The translations under genes were made by a program, and so were the position numbers. DNA of 64,000 nucleotides from an uncultured Ferrovibrio sp. (GTDB taxonomy: Bacteria; Pseudomonadota; Alphaproteobacteria; Ferrovibrionales; Ferrovibrionaceae), in the NCBI RefSeq assembly GCF_937960835.1, contig NZ_CALGPC010000008.1, positions 16,939 to 80,938 on the forward strand. Direction: 5' to 3'. A model generated the notes under the pieces. The model had not been told where the DNA came from and made no database searches. It saw only the letters and a program-made list of their open reading frames with translations. This document shows, piece by piece, positions 7,713-15,989 of this stretch. Position 1 is the first letter of the stretch. Every line of letters starts with the position of its first letter.

Positions 7713-9053
7713 CTATTTGCGATCTTCCAATGCCAGCAGCGGCCGCGGCGTCACGGCAAGCGGCGCGGCTTGGCCTAAGCGGGTAGGATCGAGTGCATCA
7801 AAGCCGCCGCAATGACTGCACAGCGGCGCCCAGACGGCATGGCCGGTGCCGCAGGCCGTGCATTGCCAGAGATCGGCCGCGCCAGTGATCTTCGTGCGCC
7901 AGCGGTCCGCCGCCACCGCATCGCCATCACCTTCCTCGGCAAGCTGCGCCTGCAGGCGCGCCGCCCAGGGCCCGGCATGGCCGATGTCATCCAGCATGGC
8001 GCGCGCAGCAGCAAAGTCATGTGCCTGTAAAGCAGCAGCAGCGACGAGCAGGCGGCTTTCCAGCGCAGTTTCCTGGCCAGCGACGAAATCCTGCGCGCGG
8101 CGCGTCAGCGTTTCGCTGGCCAGGTTCTGCTGCAGCGCCAGCCAGGCTTCGGCATAGACTTCGGCGGGCTGGCGCTGCCAGGCGCGTTGCAGGCTTTGCA
8201 GCGCCGCTTCGCGCGCAGCGTGGTTGGCGGGATCCTTTGCGGCAGCCGCAGCCAGCAGCAGCGGCGGCACCGGATGATCGGGCAGTTCGCGCGCTGCATG
8301 CTGCACCAGACGGCGGGCCTGCTGCGCCTCGCCCTGCTGCAGGGCGGCCAGTGCGCGGGCGAGATCGAGCCGTGCCGCCAGTTGCGCCGCGGCGGCTTTC
8401 GATACGGCCTTGCGCTTGCGGGCCTGCTCCAGCCGCGCCTGCGCCGCTTCCCACTGGCCGGTCTCCACCAGCAACTGCAATTCGGCTTCGGCCGCGAAAG
8501 GCGAGGCGGGGCGCAGGGCGGAAGCGCGTTCGGCATAGGTCAGCGCCGCCTGACGGTCGCCGCGGGCGCGCGCATCGGCAAGCAGACCGCGATAGCCAAG
8601 GAAGGCCGTGCCGGGATCGCGGCTGAGCGCGGCAAAGGCCTTGCGCGCATCGTCCTGTCGCCCGCCAAGCTGCGCCGCATGGGCCGCCAGAAGCCGCGCC
8701 AGGGCCGGATCATCCAGCAGGCGATGCGCCTGCGCTGCCAGCTTGGCGGCGCGGTCCGCTTCGCCGGCGGCTACCGCCACCATGCCGGCGGCGAATTGCG
8801 CATAGCCTTTCGCCTGACGCTTCAGGCGGCGGCGTTCGGGCAGAGCCGCGGCCCAGGCAATGATCCAGGTGAGCACAAAGATCGCCGCCGCTAGCAGCAC
8901 CACAGCCAAGGCCAGCAGAGGCGCCGGCGCTTCGATCGCATAGCCGAACCAGTTGAGCCGCAGGCGGCCGGGCTGATCGGCGAGCCAAGCGGCGAAACCC
9001 GCCAGCGCCATCAGCACGATCAGGATCAGGCCGGTCCGCAGCAAGCGCAGCAT
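7713..9053 (-). CDS. hemY: HemY-like TPR membrane protein
   Basis: This 446-residue protein has two N-terminal membrane helices (about 5-24 and 44-69) separated by the short LADQPGRLRLNWFGY segment typical of the HemY N-terminal domain. A long alanine-rich TPR region follows. It ends in a small zinc-ribbon-like CTAC...CSHC motif near 400-420, which occurs in alphaproteobacterial HemY. It is the last gene of the minus-strand hemC-hemD-hemX-like-hemY cluster. Its role in haem biosynthesis is inferred from location; it is not the protoporphyrinogen oxidase also called HemY in Gram-positives. Confidence 0.85.
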   Translation of the reverse strand: MLRLLRTGLILIVLMALAGFAAWLADQPGRLRLNWFGYAIEAPAPLLALAVVLLAAAIFVLTWIIAWAAALPERRRLKRQAKGYAQFAAGMVAVAAGEADRAAKLAAQAHRLLDDPALARLLAAHAAQLGGRQDDARKAFAALSRDPGTAFLGYRGLLADARARGDRQAALTYAERASALRPASPFAAEAELQLLVETGQWEAAQARLEQARKRKAVSKAAAAQLAARLDLARALAALQQGEAQQARRLVQHAARELPDHPVPPLLLAAAAAKDPANHAAREAALQSLQRAWQRQPAEVYAEAWLALQQNLASETLTRRAQDFVAGQETALESRLLVAAAALQAHDFAAARAMLDDIGHAGPWAARLQAQLAEEGDGDAVAADRWRTKITGAADLWQCTACGTGHAVWAPLCSHCGGFDALDPTRLGQAAPLAVTPRPLLALEDRK

Positions 9054-9071
9054 GGTTCTAAGCCTCGCCCG

Positions 9072-10202
9072 TCATCGCTGCGCCATCGCAGCCTGCAAGG
9101 CGGCGCCATAGGCATCGAGCGCGGCATCAAGCTTAAGCCGCGCCTGCACCTGATCGCGCCACTCCGCCAGTTCAGGCGTGAGCTGCATATCGGCCAGGGC
9201 CGACTGCGCGGCATCGAGATCGCCCTGCTGCAGCGCGGCCTCGGCCATGGCGAGTTTTCCTTCCGGCGTTGCCGTATCGGTCTCGCCGACGCGTCTAATG
9301 CTGATCAGGCCGGTGACTTTGTCCCACGCGCGCTGCCACCAGGGTTTAGCCGCGGCATCCGCACCGGCCGATGCTGCGGGCACGGCTTCGCGCTGCGCTT
9401 CGGTCAGAGCGGCAAAGCGCGCCGCAAGCTTTACGGCAGCGGGCGGCGGCGCATCGGCGAAGGAGCGCAAGGCCGCCAGGGCCTGCTGCATCTCACGGCC
9501 TTGCGCTTCGTCTTCCTGTGCGTTGCCTGCCTGTGTATTGCCAGCTTGGGCCACTCGCTCGAACTCATCGCGGAAGGCAGCGCCGCGCCGGGCTTTTTCA
9601 CGCAGTTCGCTCCAGGCCAATACCTGCAGCAGCGGCGCGCGCATCGCGGCGATGCGGCCTTCGCTGAGCGCTGCAAACCGCGCCTGCAACTCAGCAACCT
9701 GCTGCGTGAGCAGATCGCGCTGCGCGGCCTGAGTGTTGTCGGCTTGGCGGAGCGCAGCGATGGCCTGCTCCAGTTCTTCCAGCTTCTGATCATCGGCGCC
9801 GGAAGCCGTCGGCAATTGCTGCAGGCGTTCGATGCTGGCGGTCAATGCGGACAGGCGCTTCTCCTGCTCGTCGAGACGCTGCAGCAGTTCGGTATTATCG
9901 GCCATCGGCGCAGCGGGCGCCTGCGGCGCAGGCAGCGGTGACGGCGTGGATGCAGGCGGCGATACCGGCACGCTGGTCTGCAACGTCGGCGCAATGCTGC
10001 GGCCGGCAAAAAGATTGTCGAGCCGCCCGGTGCTGGCGAGCTGATAGACGACCGCAACAGCAACGCTGATCAGGATCGCGGCCACCAGAAAAATGGCAAC
10101 GCGCAGGCCGCGGGATCGCCTGGTCTTCGCCAGAGGTTCAACCTCGGCATCGATGATCGGATCGCCGGCAGTGTTTCGATCGGTTCTGGGCTTGTCGCTC
10201 AT
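9072..10202 (-). CDS. HemX/mitofilin-like membrane protein
   Basis: This 376-residue protein has one N-terminal membrane helix (about 33-55), a proline-rich linker, a coiled-coil stretch (about 95-165, LLQRLDEQEKRLSALTASIE onward) and a helical C-terminal domain. This matches the mitofilin/HemX-like family found between hemD and hemY in alphaproteobacteria. The start at 10202 is preferred over upstream codons because its ATG overlaps the hemD stop as ATGA (10199-10202). It probably sits in the inner membrane with its bulk in the periplasm. The biochemical role is not established. Confidence 0.8.
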   Translation of the reverse strand: MSDKPRTDRNTAGDPIIDAEVEPLAKTRRSRGLRVAIFLVAAILISVAVAVVYQLASTGRLDNLFAGRSIAPTLQTSVPVSPPASTPSPLPAPQAPAAPMADNTELLQRLDEQEKRLSALTASIERLQQLPTASGADDQKLEELEQAIAALRQADNTQAAQRDLLTQQVAELQARFAALSEGRIAAMRAPLLQVLAWSELREKARRGAAFRDEFERVAQAGNTQAGNAQEDEAQGREMQQALAALRSFADAPPPAAVKLAARFAALTEAQREAVPAASAGADAAAKPWWQRAWDKVTGLISIRRVGETDTATPEGKLAMAEAALQQGDLDAAQSALADMQLTPELAEWRDQVQARLKLDAALDAYGAALQAAMAQR

Positions 10203-10936
10203 GGTGCGTCCGGTTGTCCTACCAGGTCGATCAGGTCGTCTTCGCGCGGCTGCGCGGCAATGCGCGTGCTGCGCCAGGGCAACGGCGCCACCGCCGCGGC
10301 CACATTCCTGCTCAGACACAGAGCATCGGCGAAAGCGGCGCCGCCGGCAATGCCGGCCGTCTGGCTCAGGCTAACAAAAGTTGCCGCCGTACGGGGAGAG
10401 AAAAACATCGCCGCATCATAACCGCCTGCGGCAAATCGTTCTGCAACATCCTGCGGCAGGCTTTCCGCGGTCACAGCTTCATAAAGCGTGGCGCGCCTCA
10501 CATCGTAGCCATCGGCCTGCAGCATTTTCTGCAAATCGCCCGCCAGCACGGTGCCGGCCGCGTGCAGCAAAGGTCCATCCTGCGGATTCCATTCCCGGCG
10601 CACGAGAGAGGCAAGACTTTCGACATCGCCGCCCGCAGGCGTGACCTGCTGAAATCCCACCGACCTGGCCGCCTGCGCGCTGGCCTCGCCTACGGCGAAG
10701 ACGGCAAAATCACGGCGTTCGGCATTGGCGGCAAAGGCGCGCACGCCATTGGCGGAGGTGAACAGCAGTGCGCGCACGCCATTGAGCGGCAGATCGATAT
10801 TGCGATGGATGCAAATCGACAGCATCGGCGCGCAATCCGCGGCATGGCCCATCTGCGCCAGGCGCTGCTGCAAGGCAGCGGCTTCGGGCGCGGGCCGCGT
10901 GATCAGAATCCGTCGCTGCGGCTGCGGCGTCATCAC
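10199..10936 (-). CDS. hemD: Uroporphyrinogen-III synthase
   Basis: This is a 245-residue protein of the poorly conserved HemD family. It starts RRILITRPAPEAAALQQRLAQ, has LLFTSANGVRAF near 57-68, and FFSPRTAATFV near 175. These are the positions of the two-lobed fold's recognisable segments. It closes hydroxymethylbilane to uroporphyrinogen III in haem and corrin synthesis. Overlap with hemC upstream (ATGA, 10933-10936) and with the HemX-like gene downstream shows a coupled operon. Confidence 0.92.
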   Translation of the reverse strand: MMTPQPQRRILITRPAPEAAALQQRLAQMGHAADCAPMLSICIHRNIDLPLNGVRALLFTSANGVRAFAANAERRDFAVFAVGEASAQAARSVGFQQVTPAGGDVESLASLVRREWNPQDGPLLHAAGTVLAGDLQKMLQADGYDVRRATLYEAVTAESLPQDVAERFAAGGYDAAMFFSPRTAATFVSLSQTAGIAGGAAFADALCLSRNVAAAVAPLPWRSTRIAAQPREDDLIDLVGQPDAP

Positions 10937-11898
10937 GCCTCGAAGAAATCCGGTCCGATGCGGCCTTTCAGGTCGGCGCCCGCATCCCGTCCCATCGCCA
11001 CGCCGTCTTTCGCAGCCCCGCGGCGTTCGATCTCGATCAGGTCCGTGCCATCGGGCCGCGCGATGGCGCCGCGCAGCCGCATCTCATCGCCATTCAGCTC
11101 GGCAAGCGCCGCAATCGGCGTGCGGCAGGAACCGTCCAGCACGGCCAGCAGCGCGCGTTCGGCTTCGACGCGCATCTGCGTCGGCGCATCGTTCAGCGGC
11201 GCAAGATAATCCAGCACGCGGGCATCGCCATCGCGGCATTCGATGCCGATGGCGCCTTGCGCGACAGCGGGCAGCATCTCTTCCGGTTCCAGCACCTGCA
11301 TGCCGGACGGCGCGATGTTGAGCCGATGCAGTCCGGCCAGTGCAAGGAACGTGGCAGCGACCACGCCTTCCTCCAGTTTGCGCAGCCGCGTTTGCACATT
11401 GCCACGGAAGGTAACGACCTGAAGATCGGGACGGCGCGCCAGCAGAAAGGCTTTGCGGCGCAGCGATGCCGTGCCGACCGTGGCACCCTGCGGCAGATCA
11501 GCCAGCCGCATCGGACGCGTGCTGAGCAAGACGTCGCGCACATCCTCGCGCGGCAGATAGGCCGCCATGATCAGGCCGGCGGGGAGCTGGGTCGGCATGT
11601 CCTTCATGGAATGCACGGCGAGATCGATGCTGCCGTCGAGCAGCGCTTCCTCGATCTCCTTGGTGAACAGCCCCTTGCCGCCCGCTTCGGCCAGCGCGCG
11701 ATCCTGGATTTTGTCGCCGGTGGTCTTGATGATGCGGATGGCGACCTGCGCCTCGCTCAACCCTGGATGGGCCGCCAGCAGACGCTGCCGCGTTTCATGG
11801 GCCTGGGCCAACGCCAGCGGCGAGCCGCGCGTACCGATGGTCAGAACCGGCGTTCCTGGTTTCACGCGGCGCCCATTCTCTTGCTGGCTAGGTGTCAT
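10933..11898 (-). CDS. hemC: Hydroxymethylbilane synthase (porphobilinogen deaminase)
   Basis: This 321-residue protein has clear HemC motifs: TIGTRGSPLALAQ near the N-terminus, the KGLFTKEIEEALLDG segment, AVHSMKDMPT and, in the C-terminal domain, the cofactor cysteine region LDGSCRTPIAAL. It joins four porphobilinogens into hydroxymethylbilane. It is the first gene of the minus-strand haem operon. Its start lies 60 bp from the divergent tsaD start, so that short spacer must hold both promoters. A GTG 11 codons in is a possible alternative start. Confidence 0.95.
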   Translation of the reverse strand: MTPSQQENGRRVKPGTPVLTIGTRGSPLALAQAHETRQRLLAAHPGLSEAQVAIRIIKTTGDKIQDRALAEAGGKGLFTKEIEEALLDGSIDLAVHSMKDMPTQLPAGLIMAAYLPREDVRDVLLSTRPMRLADLPQGATVGTASLRRKAFLLARRPDLQVVTFRGNVQTRLRKLEEGVVAATFLALAGLHRLNIAPSGMQVLEPEEMLPAVAQGAIGIECRDGDARVLDYLAPLNDAPTQMRVEAERALLAVLDGSCRTPIAALAELNGDEMRLRGAIARPDGTDLIEIERRGAAKDGVAMGRDAGADLKGRIGPDFFEA

Positions 11899-11958
11899 AA
11901 TGTTAATGCCTACTCTATCTTATTTCCGCATCGCGAACATCGCCCGGCACCCTTTGTT

Positions 11959-13041
11959 ATGCTCGTTCTAGGCATCGAGACCAGCTGCGACGAAACCGCC
12001 TGCGCCATCGTCCAGGATGACGGGCCGGCGGCGGCGGATCCTGCCCGCCGCATCGTCAGTCATAGCCTGTTCTCGCAATTGAGGGAACACGCGCCCTATG
12101 GCGGCGTGGTGCCCGAAATCGCCTCGCGCGCGCATATCGAGCATCTGGACGGCCTGATCGCCGAATGCCTGCATCGCGCGGGCCTGAAGCTGCAGGATGT
12201 CGATGCCATCGCCGCCACCGCCGGGCCGGGCCTGATCGGCGGCGTCATGGTCGGCCTGACCACGGCAAAGACCCTGGCCTATGCGGCGCAGAAGCCGCTG
12301 ATCGCGGTCAATCATCTGGAAGGCCATGCGCTGTCGGTACGTTTGAGTGATGACGTGCCGTTTCCGTATCTGCTGCTGCTGGTCTCAGGCGGCCATTGCC
12401 AGTTTCTGATCGTCGAGGATATCGGCCGCTATCGCCGTCTGGGCACGACCATCGACGATGCCGCCGGCGAAGCGTTCGATAAAACCGCCAAGATGCTCGG
12501 CCTGGGCTATCCCGGCGGGCCGGCGATCGAGAAGCTGGCGGCGCGCGGCGATGCGGCGCGCTTCAATCTGCCGCGGCCGCTGAAAGGCAAGCCGGGCTGC
12601 GATTTCAGCTTCTCCGGCCTGAAGACGGCGGTGCGGCTGGCACTGGAAAGCTGCGGCGATGCGCCGACCGAGCAGGACAAAGCCGATCTCGCCGCCGGAT
12701 TCCAGGCCGCCGTGATGGATGTGATCCTCGATCGCGCAAAACATGCCATTGCCGCATTCGACGCGCAGCATGGCGCCAGCGGCAAGCATTTTGTTGTGGC
12801 CGGCGGCGTCGCCGCCAACAAGGCGCTGCGGGCCGGACTGGTTGCGCTGAGTGAGAAGAACGGCATGCGCTTCACCGCGCCACCGATGAATCTGTGCACC
12901 GATAATGGCGCGATGATCGCCTGGGCCGGGCTGGAACGCGCCAGGCGCGGCATGATCGACAGCCTGGATGCGCCGGCGCGGGCGCGCTGGCCGCTTGATC
13001 CCGGCGCCGAAGCCAGGCCCTTTGCCGGAGCCAAGGCTTGA
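11959..13041 (+). CDS. tsaD: tRNA N6-adenosine threonylcarbamoyltransferase
   Basis: This 360-residue protein begins MLVLGIETSCDETACAIV, the universal TsaD N-terminus. The metal-binding HAAH-like segment (SRAHIEHLDGLI) is visible, as is LLLLVSGGHCQFL. TsaD transfers threonylcarbamoyl to A37 of ANN-decoding tRNAs within the TsaBDE complex. The start at 11959 fits the family; the long upstream extension of the frame is antisense to hemC. Its stop overlaps gpsA (TTGA). Confidence 0.96.
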   Translation: MLVLGIETSCDETACAIVQDDGPAAADPARRIVSHSLFSQLREHAPYGGVVPEIASRAHIEHLDGLIAECLHRAGLKLQDVDAIAATAGPGLIGGVMVGLTTAKTLAYAAQKPLIAVNHLEGHALSVRLSDDVPFPYLLLLVSGGHCQFLIVEDIGRYRRLGTTIDDAAGEAFDKTAKMLGLGYPGGPAIEKLAARGDAARFNLPRPLKGKPGCDFSFSGLKTAVRLALESCGDAPTEQDKADLAAGFQAAVMDVILDRAKHAIAAFDAQHGASGKHFVVAGGVAANKALRAGLVALSEKNGMRFTAPPMNLCTDNGAMIAWAGLERARRGMIDSLDAPARARWPLDPGAEARPFAGAKA

Positions 13042-14027
13042 AGATCGGCATTATCGGAGGCGGCGCCTGGGGCACGGCGCTTGCGGCGCTTGCCGCCGAG
13101 CAGGGCGAGGCGATCCTCTGGGCGCGCAACCCGGAGGTGGTCGGCAGCATCAATGCCGAGCATGCCAATCCTCTGTATCTGCCCGGCGTGACGCTGCCGG
13201 CGAATCTGACGGCGACGCAGGATCTGGCCGCGCTGCATGACTGCGCAGCGCTGATCCTCGCCGTGCCGGCGCAGACCTTGCGCCAGTTCGCAACCGAGAT
13301 CGCAACCAGGCTGTCCGGCAATGCGGCCATCATCATCGCTTCGAAAGGCATCGAGATCAGCACCGGCCTGCTGCCCTCTGATGTGGTGCATGACGTTTTG
13401 CCTGAGCGCACCATTGCCATTCTGACCGGGCCGACTTTTGCCATCGAAATGGCGCGCGGTCTGCCCACGGCGGCGACGTTGGCCTGCGCCGATGACAGAC
13501 TGGGTGCCGAACTGGTGCAGCGGCTGGGACGCCCGACATTTCGGCCTTATCTTTCCGACGACGTGATCGGCGCGCAGATCGGCGGCGCGGTGAAGAATGT
13601 GCTGGCGATTGCCTGCGGCATCGTGATCGGCCGCGCGCTGGGCGACAATGCGCGCGCGGCGCTGATCACCCGCGGCCTTGCCGAGATGACGCGGCTGGGC
13701 CTAAGCCTCGGCGGCCGGCGCGAAACGCTGATGGGCCTGTCGGGCCTGGGCGATCTGGTGCTGACCTGTTCGGGGCATCAGTCACGCAACCTGTCGCTGG
13801 GTGTGGCTTTGGGCGAGGGCAAGAGCCTGGCCGAGATCATGGGCGCGCGCCGCACCGTGGCGGAAGGCGTGCATACCGCCCGCGCCATCGAGGCGCTGGC
13901 GCTGCGGCAGAAGATCGAGATGCCGATCTGCGCCGCGGTGGATGCCGTGCTGCACAAACAGGCAAGCATCGACGAGATGCTGGCGGCGCTGCTGGCGCGG
14001 CCGTTTCGAGCTGAGGAAGAAAGATGA
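13038..14027 (+). CDS. gpsA: Glycerol-3-phosphate dehydrogenase [NAD(P)+]
   Basis: This 329-residue protein has the Rossmann motif IGIIGGGAWGTALA at the start, then SKGIEISTG, GPTFAIEMARGLPTAA and the catalytic-lysine region GGAVKNVLAIACGI. GpsA makes sn-glycerol-3-phosphate for phospholipid synthesis. It starts with a TTG that overlaps the tsaD stop (TTGA, 13038-13041), so it is translationally coupled. Its stop overlaps the next ATG, so the three genes form one operon. Confidence 0.96.
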   Translation: MKIGIIGGGAWGTALAALAAEQGEAILWARNPEVVGSINAEHANPLYLPGVTLPANLTATQDLAALHDCAALILAVPAQTLRQFATEIATRLSGNAAIIIASKGIEISTGLLPSDVVHDVLPERTIAILTGPTFAIEMARGLPTAATLACADDRLGAELVQRLGRPTFRPYLSDDVIGAQIGGAVKNVLAIACGIVIGRALGDNARAALITRGLAEMTRLGLSLGGRRETLMGLSGLGDLVLTCSGHQSRNLSLGVALGEGKSLAEIMGARRTVAEGVHTARAIEALALRQKIEMPICAAVDAVLHKQASIDEMLAALLARPFRAEEER

Positions 14028-14437
14028 AATACTGGCTGATGAAGTCCGAGCCTTCCGCCTGGTCGTGGGAGCAGCAGGTCAGGAAGAAGGTCGAAAGCTG
14101 GAACGGCGTGCGCAATTACCAGGCCGCCAACAACATGAAGGCGATGAGCCTGGGCGACCGCGCCTTCTTTTATCATTCGGTGGATGAGAAGCGGATCGTC
14201 GGCATCGTCGAGGTCGTGAAGCTCTACTATCCCGATCCGACCGACGAAACCGGCAGGTTCGGCATGGTGGATGTGAAGGCGCTGATGCCGCTGAAGACGC
14301 CGGTCACGCTCGCACAGATCAAGGCCGAGCCGAAACTGCAGCATCTGCCGCTGATCAGGCAGTCGCGGCTCTCGGTCCTGCCGGTGGATGCGGCGAGCTG
14401 GAAGCTGATCTGCAAGATGGGCGGCGTGGAAGCGTGA
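14024..14437 (+). CDS. EVE-domain protein
   Basis: This 137-residue single-domain protein starts MKYWLMKSEPSAWSW and contains W..VRNYQA.N.M and GDRAFFYHS. This is the EVE/PUA-like fold of thymocyte nuclear protein 1 homologues, which is thought to read modified bases in nucleic acid. The ATG overlaps the gpsA stop as ATGA. EVE genes commonly follow gpsA in alphaproteobacteria. Confidence 0.93.
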   Translation: MKYWLMKSEPSAWSWEQQVRKKVESWNGVRNYQAANNMKAMSLGDRAFFYHSVDEKRIVGIVEVVKLYYPDPTDETGRFGMVDVKALMPLKTPVTLAQIKAEPKLQHLPLIRQSRLSVLPVDAASWKLICKMGGVEA

Positions 14438-14481
14438 TGGTTATTCGCGCAGCCATACGTTCATTTTAAAACAACACGTGG

Positions 14482-14504
14482 ATGCCACGGCCGGGCCGTG
14501 GCAT
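14482..14504. other. Perfect 11-bp inverted repeat (hairpin)
   Basis: ATGCCACGGCC at 14482-14492 is the exact inverse of 14494-14504, with a single central base. It lies between the tsaD-gpsA-EVE operon and the Rieske gene. It lacks a T-run, so it may be a processing or regulatory hairpin rather than a simple terminator. Confidence 0.7.
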
Positions 14505-14516
14505 GACGGCTATACT

Positions 14517-14876
14517 ATGACCCCTCGACCCAACCAGCCTGCGCCCGGCACGCGTCTGATCGCCCTTGCCGAGATCCCGGAACCCGGCGCCAAGGGTTTC
14601 ACCTTCGGCGCGGGCAAGGAGCGTTTCGAGTGCTTCGTCGTGCGCTGGCAGGGCGGCGTGTTCGGCTATGTCAACGAATGCCCGCATGCGCGCACCTCGC
14701 TGGACTGGAAGCCGGATGCGTTTTTCAACCGCGACCAGACGGCGCTGATGTGCGGCACTCATGGCGCATTGTTTGCGCCGGAAAGCGGCCAGTGCTTTCT
14801 CGGCCCCTGCAAAGGCAAGAGCCTGATTCCGTTTTTCGTCCGGCTCGACGACGAAGGCTGGATTCTCGCCGGTTAA
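14517..14876 (+). CDS. Rieske [2Fe-2S] domain protein
   Basis: This 119-residue protein consists of one Rieske domain. The two cluster-binding motifs are ECPHARTSLD (CxH) and MCGTHGALF (CxxH), followed by SGQCFLGPCKGKSL. It could be a ferredoxin-like electron carrier; no oxygenase catalytic domain is attached. A start at 14478 is possible, but a perfect hairpin lies between that codon and 14517, so the later ATG is preferred. Confidence 0.88.
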   Translation: MTPRPNQPAPGTRLIALAEIPEPGAKGFTFGAGKERFECFVVRWQGGVFGYVNECPHARTSLDWKPDAFFNRDQTALMCGTHGALFAPESGQCFLGPCKGKSLIPFFVRLDDEGWILAG

Positions 14877-14921
14877 GGCGGGCGGTCTGAAACAAATCGG
14901 CGCCGGCGTGGTTAATGCGGC

Positions 14922-15095
14922 ATGCCGATTGTCATCATCATCCTGCTCGCTTTTCTCGTCGCCCAGTTCGGTTTCTGGGACACGTTCACCGGAATCCTCG
15001 GCGGCATCGGCGTCCTCATCCTGGTCGGACTGACCTTCCTCGCGCTGGCAGCCGCCGCCGGCATGCTGGCGCTGCGGCGCCTGCGCGGACGCTAA
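14922..15095 (+). CDS. Small two-helix membrane protein (57 aa)
   Basis: A short frame starts with ATG at 14922 (MPIVIIILLAFLVAQFGFWD) and ends TAA at 15093-15095. It encodes an N-terminal hydrophobic segment (2-14), a short loop, a second long hydrophobic segment (about 24-50) and a basic tail LRRLRGR, which by the positive-inside rule faces the cytoplasm. No recognised family. The ribosome binding site is weak. Support is the coherent membrane topology and full occupancy of an otherwise empty gap. Confidence 0.55.
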   Translation: MPIVIIILLAFLVAQFGFWDTFTGILGGIGVLILVGLTFLALAAAAGMLALRRLRGR

Positions 15096-15096
15096 A

Positions 15097-15122
15097 CGCC
15101 ACTCAGACGTCGTCAGGTGGCG
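15097..15122. terminator. Possible bidirectional hairpin between convergent genes
   Basis: CGCCAC at 15097-15102 pairs with GTGGCG at 15117-15122, directly after the small membrane gene and just before the hemP stop on the other strand. The stem is short and no T-run follows, so terminator function is only possible. Confidence 0.35.
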
Positions 15123-15126
15123 CGCA

Positions 15127-15324
15127 TTACTTGGTCAGGATCAGCTTGCCGCTGGCGGTCAGCCTCAGACGATAATCCGCCCCATCATGGGCGATGATCA
15201 CTTCGCGCGCGGTGCGGAAGAGGGTGCGGCTGTCCAGCCGCGTGACGGCAGGCATGCCGCTGCGATCGGACACCGCCTGCTGCTGCGCCGGCTGCGACGC
15301 CGCTGGTCGTTTATTCTCCTGCAT
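15127..15324 (-). CDS. hemP: Hemin uptake protein HemP
   Basis: This 65-residue protein has the diagnostic C-terminal HemP pattern: LFRTAREVIIAHDGADYRLR followed by LTASGKLILTK. HemP proteins are small, iron-regulated and linked to haem uptake; in some bacteria they activate haem-receptor genes. The start at 15324 is chosen because AGAAGAG lies just upstream and the family usually starts near there. No receptor gene is adjacent. Confidence 0.88.
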   Translation of the reverse strand: MQENKRPAASQPAQQQAVSDRSGMPAVTRLDSRTLFRTAREVIIAHDGADYRLRLTASGKLILTK

Positions 15325-15418
15325 TGTCGACTCTTCTGTGCGGGCCGGCACTCCACCTGCCGCCAGGTTGCCCCTACCGGTCCGCGGTGGCGGCACGGTA
15401 CGGATTCCGCAGCATCAA

Positions 15419-15439
15419 TGCAAGTAAGAATGAGTATCA
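15419..15439 (-). promoter_or_regulatory. Candidate iron-responsive (Fur-like) operator upstream of hemP
   Basis: The 21-mer at 15419-15439 (TGCAAGTAAGAATGAGTATCA) lies about 95 nt upstream of hemP. Its reverse complement matches the classical Fur box at about 11 of 19 positions. The call rests on this loose match plus the known iron control of hemP. Confidence 0.35.
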
Positions 15440-15567
15440 CCTCATCGCCGTATTTGGCAGGCCGAAAAACGACACCGCCCGCGCTCTGGGCGCGGGCGTT
15501 TCTAGGGATGTTCGTGATGGGGTGTCAGTCGGTCAGATAGACGATCAGATAGACTGGGGGGACCGTG

Positions 15568-15777
15568 TCAGTCGTTGCCGTCGGTGCGGCGGCGCTGGCG
15601 CAGCCGCTCGGCCAGCCGGTGCACCTCGGACGCCTGCACGCCGTCGCGATGCATCAGGCGCTGGATGATCGGATCGGACAGCATGTCCGAGAGCGTCGGT
15701 TCGTTATGCACCCAGCGCATATGCGCCTGAGAGGCAGCAGACACGCGGATATGCGGCATATCGCGGAAGTCTTCCAT
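15568..15777 (-). CDS. Small conserved-looking protein of unknown function (69 aa)
   Basis: The frame starts MEDFRDMPHIRVS and ends in a basic tail (LAERLRQRRRTDGND). A good ribosome site (AGGGAGG) lies 7 nt upstream of the ATG at 15777. The middle segment LSDPIIQRLMHRDGV is a helix-rich pattern seen in small alphaproteobacterial proteins of unknown role. No membrane segment or signal peptide. I do not assign a function. Confidence 0.6.
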   Translation of the reverse strand: MEDFRDMPHIRVSAASQAHMRWVHNEPTLSDMLSDPIIQRLMHRDGVQASEVHRLAERLRQRRRTDGND

Positions 15778-15989
15778 TTCTGCCTCCCTGTTGTGCGTTT
15801 CCAGACTCGTGCGCTGCAGCGGACCCCTTAGCAGTTGCGAAAAGAGACAGCTTCTAGCACCTTTGCGATAAAACCAGTCTACACCGGCAATGATGCTGGG
15901 GACGTGACGAGACTGTGGTAATTTCGTGACGGCTGACACGTTGCAACTTGCATGCGGCCTTCGCATGCAAGTTGCCGCAGATCTTCCGC

